Origin: Saccharopolyspora oryzae
GTDB taxonomy: Bacteria > Actinomycetota > Actinomycetes > Mycobacteriales > Pseudonocardiaceae
Assembly: GCF_027853915.1 (NCBI RefSeq)
Contig: NZ_JAQGLA010000004.1
Coordinates: forward strand, 1 to 64,000
Reading direction: 5' to 3'
Length of the DNA: 64,000 nt
A program made the translations under genes and the position numbers. Under the pieces are notes generated by a model. That model was not told the origin of the DNA, made no database searches, and saw only the letters and a list, made by a program, of their open reading frames with translations. Position 1 is the first letter of the stretch; every line of letters starts with the position of its first letter. This document shows positions 39,977-48,030 of this stretch, in pieces.

Positions 39977-42088
39977 TCAGCGCTCCGACGTGCGTTCGCG
40001 GTGCAGGTTCAAGGCGCGGACCCGGCCGAACGCGGCGATCGCCCGGTCCACCGATTCCAGCACCGGGACCCCGTGCGCGCTCGCCACGCGGCGCAGGGTC
40101 CGGACCAGCTCGTCCTGCTCCGCGCTGTAGCTGCTGCGCAGCACGAGGACCGCCGGGACGGGCCCGCGATCAGCGGTGACGATGTCCTCGGTCATGGTCG
40201 TGAGGATCTGGGCGGCCTCGTCCGGAGCCTTCATGTCGTAGACCGTGCCCATGTCGGTGTAGGCGCAGACGCAGTCGACCGCGGGGTCGGCGGCGACGGC
40301 CTCGACCAGTGCGCCCATGAAGCTGCCGCTGTCGTCGAACATCGACCAGGTCGGGATGTCGATCGGGTTGTTCAGGCTGCTCCCCGGCGCGTCGTAGGTC
40401 GCCAAGGCCCGGTCCGTCGCCTCGGCGAATTGCGGCACGACGAGGCCGTGCTCGTAGGCGGTGTCGGCGCCCACGACGGCGACACCGCCCCCGGTGCCGA
40501 CCAGACCGAGCCCGTTGCCGGTGAACTCGCTGGCGTGCTGGGCGACGAGGAGGGTGTCCAGCAGCTCGTCGAGGCTGTTGACGAGAACGACACCTGCCTC
40601 GTCGGCGGCGTCCCGGAGCAGCTGCGGATCGCTGGCCAGAGCGCCGGTGTGCGAGGCCGCAGCTGCCCCGCCTGCCGCGCTGCGCCCGCCCTTGAACAGC
40701 ACCACCGGGGTGGTCATCTCGGCGGCGAGTGCGAAGAACCTCCGCGCGTCGCTGTCGGTTTCGAGGTAGAACGCGGCGACCCGGGTGTTGGGGTCCGCTT
40801 CGCAGAACGCCAGCAGCTCGGAGGGGGAGACGTCGTCGCAGTTGCCGACCGAGCTGGCGAAGCTGAACCGCAGGCCGAGTTCGTTGCCGCGGCGCACCAC
40901 GTCACCGGCGTACGTGCCGGACTGGGAGACCACCGCGATGGAGCCGGTCTCGTCCGAGGAGGCATCGCGGCCGATCATCGTCAGCTTCGAGTGCGGCGTG
41001 TAGTGGCCGATGCAGTTGGGGCCGAGGACGCGCATCGAGGTACCGGCCACGGCCTCGGCGAGGTCGGTGGTGTCCGCGGTCAGCACGTGCGCGGTCTTGG
41101 TGCCGCGGTCGGCGAGGTCGCGCAGGGCCTGCGGGACGGCAGCGGCCGGTAGGGCCACGACGGCGCGGTCGATGTTCTCGGGCAGCTCACCGATCGCGCT
41201 CACGGCCGGGTGGCCGAGGATCTCGGTGGCGGAGCGGCTGACCGGGTGCAAGGAACCGGCGAAACCCTGGTCGACGGCGGTGCGGACCGCGCGGTGGCCC
41301 ATCTTGGTCGGGTCGGCCGAAGCACCGAGGACGGCGATCGACTCGGGGTAGATCGCCGGACGGAGCTGTTCGTAGCTCTCAGCGGGGTCCGGGAGGTCGA
41401 GGTCGACCGCGACGTCGTCGGCGCGCGCCACGGCGCGGGCGTCGACGGCGACGATCGAGTCGGGCCCGACGACGATCGGGTTGAGGTCGATCTGGTCGAC
41501 GGGTTCGGACAGCAGCAGTCCGTCCGCCCCGGCAACCCGAACCAGCAGATCGGCGAGCTGGGCGTGTTGCGCGGGGAACCTGCGGCGAAGGATCGTCCCG
41601 ATCCTGGTGCGGTCGATGAGCCGCAAGGCGCCACCAGCGGTGATGGGCGCCTGCGCGAACGCGACATCGCCCAGCGCCTCGACGTCGACACCGCCGGCAC
41701 CGACCATGACGATCGGACCGAATCCCGGATCGTGCAGCGCCCCGACGACGACTTCGAGTCCCGGCTCGACCATCGGCTCCACCGTCACCCCGCGGACCTC
41801 GACGCCGCGGGCGCGCTGCTCGGCGAACAGGGTCTCCACCGTCGCGGCAACGCGATCAGGCGCGACGTCGAGCAGGACTCCACCGGCCTTGCTCTTGTGG
41901 ACCACGCCGTCGGCGACGAGCTTGACCGCGACCGGCCGCCCGGTGCTCATCGCGACCGCAGCGGCAGCCTCGGGTGTTTCGGCGAACGTGACGGGATTGG
42001 CCGGAATTCCGTGGCGGATGGCGAGATCGCGGATCGTGTCCTCGCGCAGGCGCAGGTCGACGTCGGTGGGCAGTTCGGTGGCAGTCAC
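39977..42088 (-). CDS. NDP-forming acyl-CoA synthetase, ATP-grasp domain first
   Basis: The 703-residue protein starts with an ATP-grasp domain (PVAVKLVADGVVHKSKAGGV near 52-71, and VGAGGVDVEALGDVAFAQAP). A CoA-binding Rossmann domain follows (SIAVLGASADPTKMGHRAV near 254), then ligase-CoA domains with VVSQSGTYAGDVV and the phospho-His segment ASHTGALA. This is the acetyl-CoA synthetase (ADP-forming)/pimeloyl-CoA ligase superfamily with ATP-grasp at the front; the more common order puts CoA-binding first. It activates a carboxylate to its CoA thioester reversibly. It overlaps the hydratase gene by 4 bp. Confidence 0.85.
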   Translation of the reverse strand: MTATELPTDVDLRLREDTIRDLAIRHGIPANPVTFAETPEAAAAVAMSTGRPVAVKLVADGVVHKSKAGGVLLDVAPDRVAATVETLFAEQRARGVEVRGVTVEPMVEPGLEVVVGALHDPGFGPIVMVGAGGVDVEALGDVAFAQAPITAGGALRLIDRTRIGTILRRRFPAQHAQLADLLVRVAGADGLLLSEPVDQIDLNPIVVGPDSIVAVDARAVARADDVAVDLDLPDPAESYEQLRPAIYPESIAVLGASADPTKMGHRAVRTAVDQGFAGSLHPVSRSATEILGHPAVSAIGELPENIDRAVVALPAAAVPQALRDLADRGTKTAHVLTADTTDLAEAVAGTSMRVLGPNCIGHYTPHSKLTMIGRDASSDETGSIAVVSQSGTYAGDVVRRGNELGLRFSFASSVGNCDDVSPSELLAFCEADPNTRVAAFYLETDSDARRFFALAAEMTTPVVLFKGGRSAAGGAAAASHTGALASDPQLLRDAADEAGVVLVNSLDELLDTLLVAQHASEFTGNGLGLVGTGGGVAVVGADTAYEHGLVVPQFAEATDRALATYDAPGSSLNNPIDIPTWSMFDDSGSFMGALVEAVAADPAVDCVCAYTDMGTVYDMKAPDEAAQILTTMTEDIVTADRGPVPAVLVLRSSYSAEQDELVRTLRRVASAHGVPVLESVDRAIAAFGRVRALNLHRERTSER

Positions 42089-42885
42089 GCGAGTACCTCG
42101 GCAATCCTGTCGTGGAGTTCCTCGGGGCGATCGGGGTAGGTGGGTGGTCGTCGCTCCAGGAAGGAGCGGACGCCCTCGTCGCCGTCCGGGAGCGACTGGA
42201 CCAGGGCGGCCAGCTGCGGTTCGGCCGCCCGACCTGCATCGGTGCCGTGGCGAACGCTGTGCCGGAGACCGGCTTTGACCGCAGCGACGACCGCGGGGGA
42301 GACCGCCGCGATCGCTTCGGCGAGGGCGAGCGCGCCTTCGAGGGCGTCGTCGTGGACTTCGGTCACGAACCCGTGCCGACTGGCCTCTTCGGCGTCGAAC
42401 GGTGCGGCGGTGGCGAGCCAGCGGTAGGCCACGGGGTAGCCGACGAGGTCCAGCAGCCGGCTCAGCTGGCCACCGACCGGGACCAGGCCGATGGCCGCTC
42501 CGACACCGCAGAACCGCGCGCCAGGCGCGGCAACGCGCAGGTCGCAGTTGAGCGCGAGGATGAATCCGGCGGCGTAGGCCGGGCCGTCGATCGCGCCGAT
42601 GACCGGGGTGAGGATCTCCGACGGCCGGGCGAAGGCGGCGTTGGCAACGGGGTCACCCGCGGTTTCCGGGTTGTCCAGCACTTCCTGCAGGTCGTGGCCG
42701 GAGGAGAAGCACCCACCGGTGCCGGTCACCACGATCGCCCGCACGGCGGGATCGGCGTCGGCCCGGTCGAGCTCGTGCAGCAGAGTCGTCGTCATGGGGC
42801 CGGTGAAGGCGTTGCGCTTGCCAGGGTTGTCGATGGTCAGGACGCGGATCGCGCCCTCGTCGGACACGCGGATTCCGGGTGGCAT
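42085..42885 (-). CDS. Enoyl-CoA hydratase/isomerase family protein
   Basis: The 266-residue crotonase-fold protein has TIDNPGKRNAFTGPM, the oxyanion motif CFSSGHDLQEV and GPAYAAGFILALNCDLRVA. At the usual catalytic Glu positions it reads GVGAAIGLVP, so the two Glu residues of classical hydratases are not evident and another crotonase reaction is possible. ATG 42885 has CAGGAGCG upstream. It lies between the symporter and the acyl-CoA synthetase in one leftward operon. Confidence 0.82.
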   Translation of the reverse strand: MPPGIRVSDEGAIRVLTIDNPGKRNAFTGPMTTTLLHELDRADADPAVRAIVVTGTGGCFSSGHDLQEVLDNPETAGDPVANAAFARPSEILTPVIGAIDGPAYAAGFILALNCDLRVAAPGARFCGVGAAIGLVPVGGQLSRLLDLVGYPVAYRWLATAAPFDAEEASRHGFVTEVHDDALEGALALAEAIAAVSPAVVAAVKAGLRHSVRHGTDAGRAAEPQLAALVQSLPDGDEGVRSFLERRPPTYPDRPEELHDRIAEVLA

Positions 42886-42914
42886 GGGGTAACGCTCCTG
42901 TCTGGTCGTGCGGC

Positions 42915-44498
42915 TCAGCTGTGCTGCGAGCCGACCGCCTCGGCTGCGGAGGGCGCGGTGATGCGGGTGCGGTCCTCGCGACGGGAGGGCCTGAGCAGGT
43001 GGACGAGCAGGCTGCCGAGCACGACGACGGCGAGGTTGATCACGAGCGCGGAGATCGCGATGTAGATCGGGCTGGACAGGAAGAAGGGGGTCGCGGTGGA
43101 GCCGCCGAACGGCGCGCCGGTGCTGGTCTTGACCTCGTAGGCGGCCCAGGTCCCGTAGACCACCGAGACCAGCAGACCGGCGAGCAGCGCGTGCCGGTCG
43201 GCGAAGCGCTTGGTGAACAGCCCGAACAGCACGGTCGGAAGCGTCTGCAGGATCCAAATGCCGCCGAGGAGCTGGAAGTTGAGCGCGAACGTCGTGTCGA
43301 GCGTGAGCACGAAGACCAGCGCGCCGACCTTGACCAGCACCGAGACGACCTTGGAGACCAGGGTTTCCGACCGGGTGCTGACCGGGCCGCGGGCGAACTG
43401 GCGGTAGAGGTTGCGGCTGACCAGGTTCCCGGCCGCGATGGCCATGATGGCCGCCGGCACCAGCGCGCTCATCGCGATCGCGGCGAAAGCGACGCCGACG
43501 AACCACGGCGGGAAGAACTCCGCCAGCAGCTGCGGCACGACGTACTGCGGGTTGCCGCCCTGCGGTTCGATCCCGACGGCGAGCGCCATGAGCCCGAGCA
43601 GACCGACGAAACCCAGCAGAACCGTGTAGATCGGCAGCACCGACATGTTGCGGCGCACGGTCTTCGCGCCTCGGGATGCGAACACGCCGGTGATGGCGTG
43701 CGGGTAGAGGAAGAACGCCATGCCCGAGCCGAGCGCGAGCGTCATGTAGACGTTCGGGTTGACCGCCACCGCCGGATCCGCCGTCGGCGGTGTCGTGGAC
43801 TTGGTCGCGAGAGCCTGCGAAGCGCTGCTGAAGATGGTGTCGAAACCGCCGAGCTTGATCGGGAGGTAGATCACCGCGACGATCACGACCAGGTAGGTCA
43901 GGCCGTCCTTGACGAACGCGATGAGCGCCGGAGCCCGCAGACCCGAGGAGTAGGTGTAGGCCGCCAGCACGCCGAAGGCGATCAGCAGCGGGAGATCGCG
44001 CATCAGCCAGTTGCTCGAACCGCCGAGGCCGAGCGAGCCGAAGATGACCTCGAGACCGACGAGCTGCAGCGCGAGGTACGGCAGCGTGGCCAGCAGACCG
44101 GTGAGCGTGATCGCGAGGCCGAGCGACTTCGACCCGAACCTGTCGTTGACGAAGTCGGTCAGCGTGACGTAGCCCTTCTGGTGCGCCAGCGACACCAGTT
44201 TCGGCAGGAACAGGAAGCCGAGCGCGTAGAGCACGATCGCGTTCGGCACGGCGTAGAAGCCGAAAGCGCCCATGCTGTAGAGCGCAGCTGGCACGGCGAT
44301 GAGGGTGTAGGCGCTGTAGAGGTCGCCGCCGAGCAGGAACCAGGTGATGAACGGGCCGAACGTGCGTCCGCCCAGGGCCCACTCGTCGAGGTTGTCGGCA
44401 TCGGCGGCCTTCCGCCACCGGCTGGCGACGAATCCCATCCCGGTGATCAGGACCAGCAGGGCGAGGAAGACCGCGAAGGTGACGGCGTTGAAGCTCAT
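42915..44498 (-). CDS. Sodium:solute symporter (SSS family, MctC-like)
   Basis: The 527-residue protein has about 13 hydrophobic helices and the SSS signature region (WALGGRTFGPFITWFLLGGDLYSAYT, then LPKLVSLAHQKGYVTLTDFVNDRFGS). It is followed on the operon by CoA enzymes and preceded by a DUF3311 protein that overlaps it by 4 bp, the usual two-gene arrangement for actinobacterial monocarboxylate uptake (acetate, propionate, pyruvate). The probable job is uptake of a short organic acid that the acyl-CoA synthetase then activates. Confidence 0.88.
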   Translation of the reverse strand: MSFNAVTFAVFLALLVLITGMGFVASRWRKAADADNLDEWALGGRTFGPFITWFLLGGDLYSAYTLIAVPAALYSMGAFGFYAVPNAIVLYALGFLFLPKLVSLAHQKGYVTLTDFVNDRFGSKSLGLAITLTGLLATLPYLALQLVGLEVIFGSLGLGGSSNWLMRDLPLLIAFGVLAAYTYSSGLRAPALIAFVKDGLTYLVVIVAVIYLPIKLGGFDTIFSSASQALATKSTTPPTADPAVAVNPNVYMTLALGSGMAFFLYPHAITGVFASRGAKTVRRNMSVLPIYTVLLGFVGLLGLMALAVGIEPQGGNPQYVVPQLLAEFFPPWFVGVAFAAIAMSALVPAAIMAIAAGNLVSRNLYRQFARGPVSTRSETLVSKVVSVLVKVGALVFVLTLDTTFALNFQLLGGIWILQTLPTVLFGLFTKRFADRHALLAGLLVSVVYGTWAAYEVKTSTGAPFGGSTATPFFLSSPIYIAISALVINLAVVVLGSLLVHLLRPSRREDRTRITAPSAAEAVGSQHS

Positions 44499-44749
44499 GC
44501 TCTGCCCTCGCCATCGTCGTCGCCGGTGAACAGCAGGCGGAACACGGTGCTCGTGCCCAGGGCGGCCAGCACTGCCATCGCCATCTGGAACCAGTAGAAG
44601 AAGGGGATTCCGATGAGCGCGGGACTGGTCCGCTGGTAGAGCGGCACGGCCAGGGCCAGCGCCACCGGGACGAGGATCAGCAGGCAGCTCAAGGCGATTC
44701 GCAGCGGACGGGCGGTTCGGGCCTGCGACGGACCGGATGCATTGCCCAT
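44495..44749 (-). CDS. DUF3311 small membrane protein, symporter partner
   Basis: The 84-residue protein has two transmembrane helices (about residues 18-36 and 47-66) with YQRTSPALIGIPFFYWFQ between them, the hallmark of DUF3311. These proteins are nearly always encoded just before an SSS symporter and are thought to be small subunits or assembly partners. ATG 44749 follows AAGGAGAGTC. The 48-bp shared promoter element lies about 140 bp upstream. Confidence 0.85.
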   Translation of the reverse strand: MGNASGPSQARTARPLRIALSCLLILVPVALALAVPLYQRTSPALIGIPFFYWFQMAMAVLAALGTSTVFRLLFTGDDDGEGRA

Positions 44750-44886
44750 CGGGACTCTCCTTCGAGTCTGGGCGGGTGCTTGCGGGAACGGGCCGCGTGC
44801 GCGCCTGCGGCCTTCGCGTGGTGAAGCCTCGTGGAACCTGGGATCGACCTGTCTCGGCAGGGATGCGGGGCTGAACGCGTGCCGAA

Positions 44887-44934
44887 ACGTTAGGACGTCG
44901 GCGTAATCCACGTCATGCGACGAATCGAGAAGTT
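44887..44934 (-). promoter_or_regulatory. 48-bp shared promoter element, copy 1 (symporter operon)
   Basis: On the minus strand this reads AACTTCTCGATTC, then ATGACGTGGATTACGCCG and ends CTAACGT. It matches 46355-46402 at 40 of 48 positions with no gap. TGACGT and TAACGT are 17 bp apart and could serve as -35 and -10 boxes; AACTTCTCG would then lie at about -53, suited to an activator. It points at DUF3311-symporter. Confidence 0.65.
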
Positions 44935-44956
44935 CTGCGCGCGGAGTTCGCGGAAT

Positions 44957-46225
44957 CTACAACTGCGCGTCTCCGGCAGGCGGCGCTGAATCGAACAGGC
45001 GCAGGCCGAGTGCGAGCAGGAGGAGGTCGTCGGTCGTCGACGGGTCGCGGCGGGTCAGCGTGTGGATGCGGCGAAGCCGGTAGACGACGGTGTTGGGGTT
45101 GACGGTGAGTTCGGCAGCGGCCTTGGTCAGGTTGAAGTTGGCGTTGACGTAGGCGCGCAGCGTCGCCAGCAGGTCGGTGTTCTTGCGCCGGTCGTAGTCG
45201 ACCAGCGGCCGGACCGTCTCCTCCAGCAGGGCGTCGGCGTGGGTAGTCGCGCGCAGGATCTGGTCCAGCAGCACGTCGGCGAAGCGAACGGCCCGACCGG
45301 ACTGGTGGATCGAGAAGCCCAGATCCGCGGCTTCGCGGGCCTCGGCGTAGGACTGCTGGACCCCGGCGATGCCCTCGGTGATCCGGCCGAGCCCCACGGT
45401 CCAGTCGCGCACCGACGCGGCGATCTCGTGCCCCGCAGCTTCGATTCGCGATACCTCGTCGTCGTGGTCCAAAGCGCAGATGGCGACGACCTCGGTGTCC
45501 CGCGCCCCGACGAGGAAAGTGCTGCACAGCGGGGAGAGCTGGTTGCGAGTCGCGTGGATGGCGGCTTGCAACCCGGTGAGCGGATCGTCGCGCTGCGGGA
45601 CCTGCACGACGACCACCAGCACCGGCCCGCGCAGCGTCATCGCGAGCACCGCCTTCTGCCTGCGGGCCCGTTCGTTGACCGGGTCGCCGGTCAACAGCGT
45701 CTCCAGCACGTCAGTGCGCAGGGCTCGGCCGTCGATCGCAGCCGTGGCGGACTCCCGCAGGTAGGCCTGGGTGAGGCTGAAGGAGACGCTGTCGAGGTAG
45801 CCCATCATCGCGTCGGCGGCTTCGATGGCGAGCTGCCTGCCGATCTCGTCCTCGCCGGCGAGCTCGGCGATCGTGCGCCAGATGTGCTTGCCCCACAGCC
45901 GGTAGGTGCGCAGCAGGGACGGCAGGCTGACGTGCTGGTGGACGCGGCGGGCCGCGGAGCGCCCGATCCACTCGTTGTCGTGCTCGGAGACGTCGAAGCC
46001 GCTCTGGAAGATCTCGACGAGGTACTCGATGTTGTGGACCGCGGCCTCGGTGACGTCGCGGATCAGGACCGATTCCGGCAGTTCCCGGTAGTCGGCGATG
46101 GCGGTGCGGTACTCCTCGACGAGGTTGCTCGCCAGCTCGTGACGTCGAGCGTGGACCTGCTGCAGAACGCCGCGCCGGCGTTCGGCGCGGGCATCCGGGG
46201 CGCTGCGCTCCTCAACGGTCATCAT
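44957..46225 (-). CDS. PucR/CdaR-type transcriptional regulator
   Basis: The 422-residue protein has a helical N-terminal region (including an RHELASNLVEEYRTAIADYRE stretch), a middle GGDEF-like region (LVVVVQVPQRDDPL, LGRITEGIAGVQQSYAEAREA) and the C-terminal PucR HTH (LLATLRAYVNANFNLTKAAAEL, then NPNTVVYRLRRI). Such regulators activate uptake and catabolic genes in response to the substrate. It lies between two operons that share a 48-bp promoter element and is the obvious candidate to bind it. ATG 46225 or 46222 and GTG 46228 are all possible starts. Confidence 0.85.
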   Translation of the reverse strand: MMTVEERSAPDARAERRRGVLQQVHARRHELASNLVEEYRTAIADYRELPESVLIRDVTEAAVHNIEYLVEIFQSGFDVSEHDNEWIGRSAARRVHQHVSLPSLLRTYRLWGKHIWRTIAELAGEDEIGRQLAIEAADAMMGYLDSVSFSLTQAYLRESATAAIDGRALRTDVLETLLTGDPVNERARRQKAVLAMTLRGPVLVVVVQVPQRDDPLTGLQAAIHATRNQLSPLCSTFLVGARDTEVVAICALDHDDEVSRIEAAGHEIAASVRDWTVGLGRITEGIAGVQQSYAEAREAADLGFSIHQSGRAVRFADVLLDQILRATTHADALLEETVRPLVDYDRRKNTDLLATLRAYVNANFNLTKAAAELTVNPNTVVYRLRRIHTLTRRDPSTTDDLLLLALGLRLFDSAPPAGDAQL

Positions 46226-46593
46226 CACACCCCGCGGGACGGCGTGGCCGCCTCCTCGTCCGGTTCCGGCGACCCCGGTGCCGCCGGAATGCGCGGCCAG
46301 TCTCTCATGCGCGAGTGGCGCCGGTCTCGTACAGAACGAGAGAAGTGCGGCGGAAACTTCTCGGTTCCTCTCATGACGTGGGTTACGCCGCAGCTCTAAC
46401 GTCCGAGTCGGTTGCCGGTCCTCCCGGCCGCGTTTCGAGCGGCGGATCTCCCACGCCCCGAAGCCGAGAACGACGACATGGCCGCTTCCCACGACGAGCA
46501 CGCCACCCGCTCCCGCTTCAGCCGCAGGGGAGCGCGATTCGCAAGGACGTCCCCGTCCGGACATCACGCATTCGGAACAAGGAGATTCCCAAT
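46226..46593. other. Intergenic region, pucR promoter and interrupted operon leader
   Basis: 368 bp without an intact gene. It holds the pucR promoter, an inverted repeat GAGAAGT-N9-ACTTCTC at 46340-46362, copy 2 of the 48-bp promoter element, and about 180 bp of leader. The leader ends in an AAGGAG RBS and the start codon at 46592, where the IS110 element is inserted. Confidence 0.65.
46355..46402 (+). promoter_or_regulatory. 48-bp shared promoter element, copy 2 (reductase operon)
   Basis: Plus-strand copy: AACTTCTCGGTTC, then ATGACGTGGGTTACGCCG, ending CTAACGT. It points right, toward the crotonyl-CoA reductase operon, with TGACGT and TAACGT spaced 17 bp. The IS110 insertion now lies between this promoter and its genes. 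Confidence 0.65.
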
Positions 46594-46600
46594 GAGGTTG

Positions 46601-47797
46601 TCAAGCCGCCGCGGTGACGGGGGGTGTGGTTTGGTAGCGGCGTTGGTCGCGGATGAGTGCCCAGAGGACGTTGACGCGGCGGCGGGCGAGCGCGAGCAGT
46701 GCTTGTTTGTGCCCTTTGCCTTCGGCTCGTTTTCTGTCGTAGTAGGACTTCGAGGCTGCGCAGAGCCGGAGGCTGGCGAACGAGGACAGGTAGAACACGC
46801 GCAGCAGGGCGCGGTTGTAGCGTCGCGGGCGTCGCAGGTTCCCGCTGATCTTGCCCGAATCCCGGGCGGCCGGGGCGAGTCCGGCGAAGGCGGCCAGGCG
46901 GTCGCTGGTGCCGAACATGGTCATGTCGCCGCCGGTCTCGGCCAGGAACTCCGCGCCCAGGCGGGCACCGATGCCGGGCAGGCTGGAGATCACCTCAGCG
47001 TGCGGGTGCTGGCGAAACCGGCCCTCGATGAGGGCGTCGATCTCGGAGATTTCCTCGTCGAGGGCGATCACCCCCGTGGCCAGGCGGGCCGTCATGGTGG
47101 CCGCGAGTCCTTCGCCGGGCAGCTTGGTGTGCTGGGCGTGGGCCGCGTGGATTGCGGCAGCGGCCAGTTTCGCGGCGTTGCGGACCTTCCGGGCGCGCAG
47201 CCATCTCTCGATGCGGGCGGCGCCGGCCTTCCGGATCGAGTCCGGGGTCTGGTAGCCGGTCAGCAGCACGACCGGGCCGTGGTTGGTCAGTTCCAAGGCG
47301 CGTTCCAGCGCGGGGAAGATCTCCAGCAGCTGGGCGCGCAGCCGGTTGATCTGCCGGGTCCGGTCGGCGATCAGATCGGTACGCCGCGTGGTCAGGGTGC
47401 GCAGGTCGACGGCGACGTCTTCGCCGGGGCGCATCAGGCCGAGGTCACGGCGGACACGGGCCTGGTCGGCGATGACGAAGGCGTCGCGCGCGTCGGTTTT
47501 GCCTTCGCCGCGGTAGGTCCCGGCGGCCCGGTTGACGCTGAGACCGGTGAGATAGGCGACGGGCTGGTCGTGGTTGACCAGCAAGCCCAGCAACAGCGCC
47601 GCGCCGCCGGAGTTCAGGTCGATCGCCCAGGCGACCTCGTCGGAGAGCGCCAGGACGTCGCCGATCAGCTCCAGCAACACGGTTTCGTCGTTGAGCACAC
47701 GGCGCGACAGCAGCCGTCGGCCGTCGCTGTCGATCACCACGCAATGGTGATGTTCCTTGCCCGCGTCCACGCCGGCCCACAGCTTGAGCACCGGCAC
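46601..47797 (-). CDS. IS110-family transposase
   Basis: The 398-residue protein has the N-terminal DEDD (RuvC-like) domain: GVDAGKEHH with the first Asp near 11, and GKTDARDAFVIAD carrying the last Asp pair. The C-terminal Tnp2-type domain has ISSLPGIGARLGAEFL, including the catalytic Ser region, then FAGLAPAARDSG. IS110 recombinases use a bridge RNA from the element to choose donor and target. The frame is intact, so the copy may be active. The stop is only 7 bp from the predicted end of the element. Confidence 0.9.
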   Translation of the reverse strand: MPVLKLWAGVDAGKEHHHCVVIDSDGRRLLSRRVLNDETVLLELIGDVLALSDEVAWAIDLNSGGAALLLGLLVNHDQPVAYLTGLSVNRAAGTYRGEGKTDARDAFVIADQARVRRDLGLMRPGEDVAVDLRTLTTRRTDLIADRTRQINRLRAQLLEIFPALERALELTNHGPVVLLTGYQTPDSIRKAGAARIERWLRARKVRNAAKLAAAAIHAAHAQHTKLPGEGLAATMTARLATGVIALDEEISEIDALIEGRFRQHPHAEVISSLPGIGARLGAEFLAETGGDMTMFGTSDRLAAFAGLAPAARDSGKISGNLRRPRRYNRALLRVFYLSSFASLRLCAASKSYYDRKRAEGKGHKQALLALARRRVNVLWALIRDQRRYQTTPPVTAAA

Positions 47798-47949
47798 CTC
47801 CCAGTCACTCGATGGCTCGTGGTTCCCGCAGGTGACCGCGCCGGCGTTTCCCTACACAGCGATCTCGTCGCACATCCCAATTGGCGGCCGGGTCACCCAG
47901 CGGGGCTCCGGGCGGCCAATCTCCTTAAGCCATCCAACGGCAAAACCAT
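47798..47949 (-). ncRNA. Predicted bridge (seek) RNA of the IS110 element
   Basis: In IS110-group elements a structured RNA of about 150-180 nt is transcribed from the leader before the transposase. Here the leader is 152 bp. It contains a long imperfect stem, plus-strand 47879-47920, where ATTGGCGGCCGGG faces CCGGGCGGCCAAT around a 16-nt loop. That loop is a candidate guide loop. The assignment rests on position, length and this stem only. Confidence 0.5.
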
Positions 47950-48022
47950 GACAGCCACACCCGGAACCCCCGGGTCCTCCGATCCTACGAATGATCAGAT
48001 CAAACCCGTACTTGAAAGGTAG
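47948..48022 (+). pseudogene. Short leader ORF cut off from its RBS by IS110
   Basis: ATG ACA GCC starts a 24-residue ORF ending in PVLER before TAG, 8 bp before the reductase start. Without the IS element it would be preceded by AAGGAGATTCCCA at 46578-46591. It may be a short leader peptide or the tail of nothing more; its sequence (Gly/Pro/Ser-rich) gives no function. It now lacks an RBS. Confidence 0.4.
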
Positions 48023-48030
48023 GGAATTCC

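Larger units (their letters stand above)
46594..47949 (-). mobile_element. IS110-family insertion sequence
   Basis: A 1.36-kb element with one transposase gene and a 152-bp leader, no terminal inverted repeats, as usual for IS110. The ends were placed at a shared ATGA: 46592-46595 on one side, 47948-47951 on the other. Joining the flanks there recreates an RBS (AAGGAG), a start codon and a short ORF continuing ATGACAGCC. The exact end could shift by 1-3 bp because of the shared bases. Confidence 0.75.

Noticed and set aside
46340-46362. GAGAAGT-N9-ACTTCTC as the PucR operator
   Set aside because: Only the right arm is present in the otherwise well conserved copy at 44887-44934, so the full inverted repeat is not the shared signal.
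46412-46593. Plus-strand open frame running from 46412 through the IS110 element
   Set aside because: It crosses the transposase in antisense and joins the leader ORF only by chance. The meaningful unit is the pre-insertion ATG at 46592 joined to 47951-48022.
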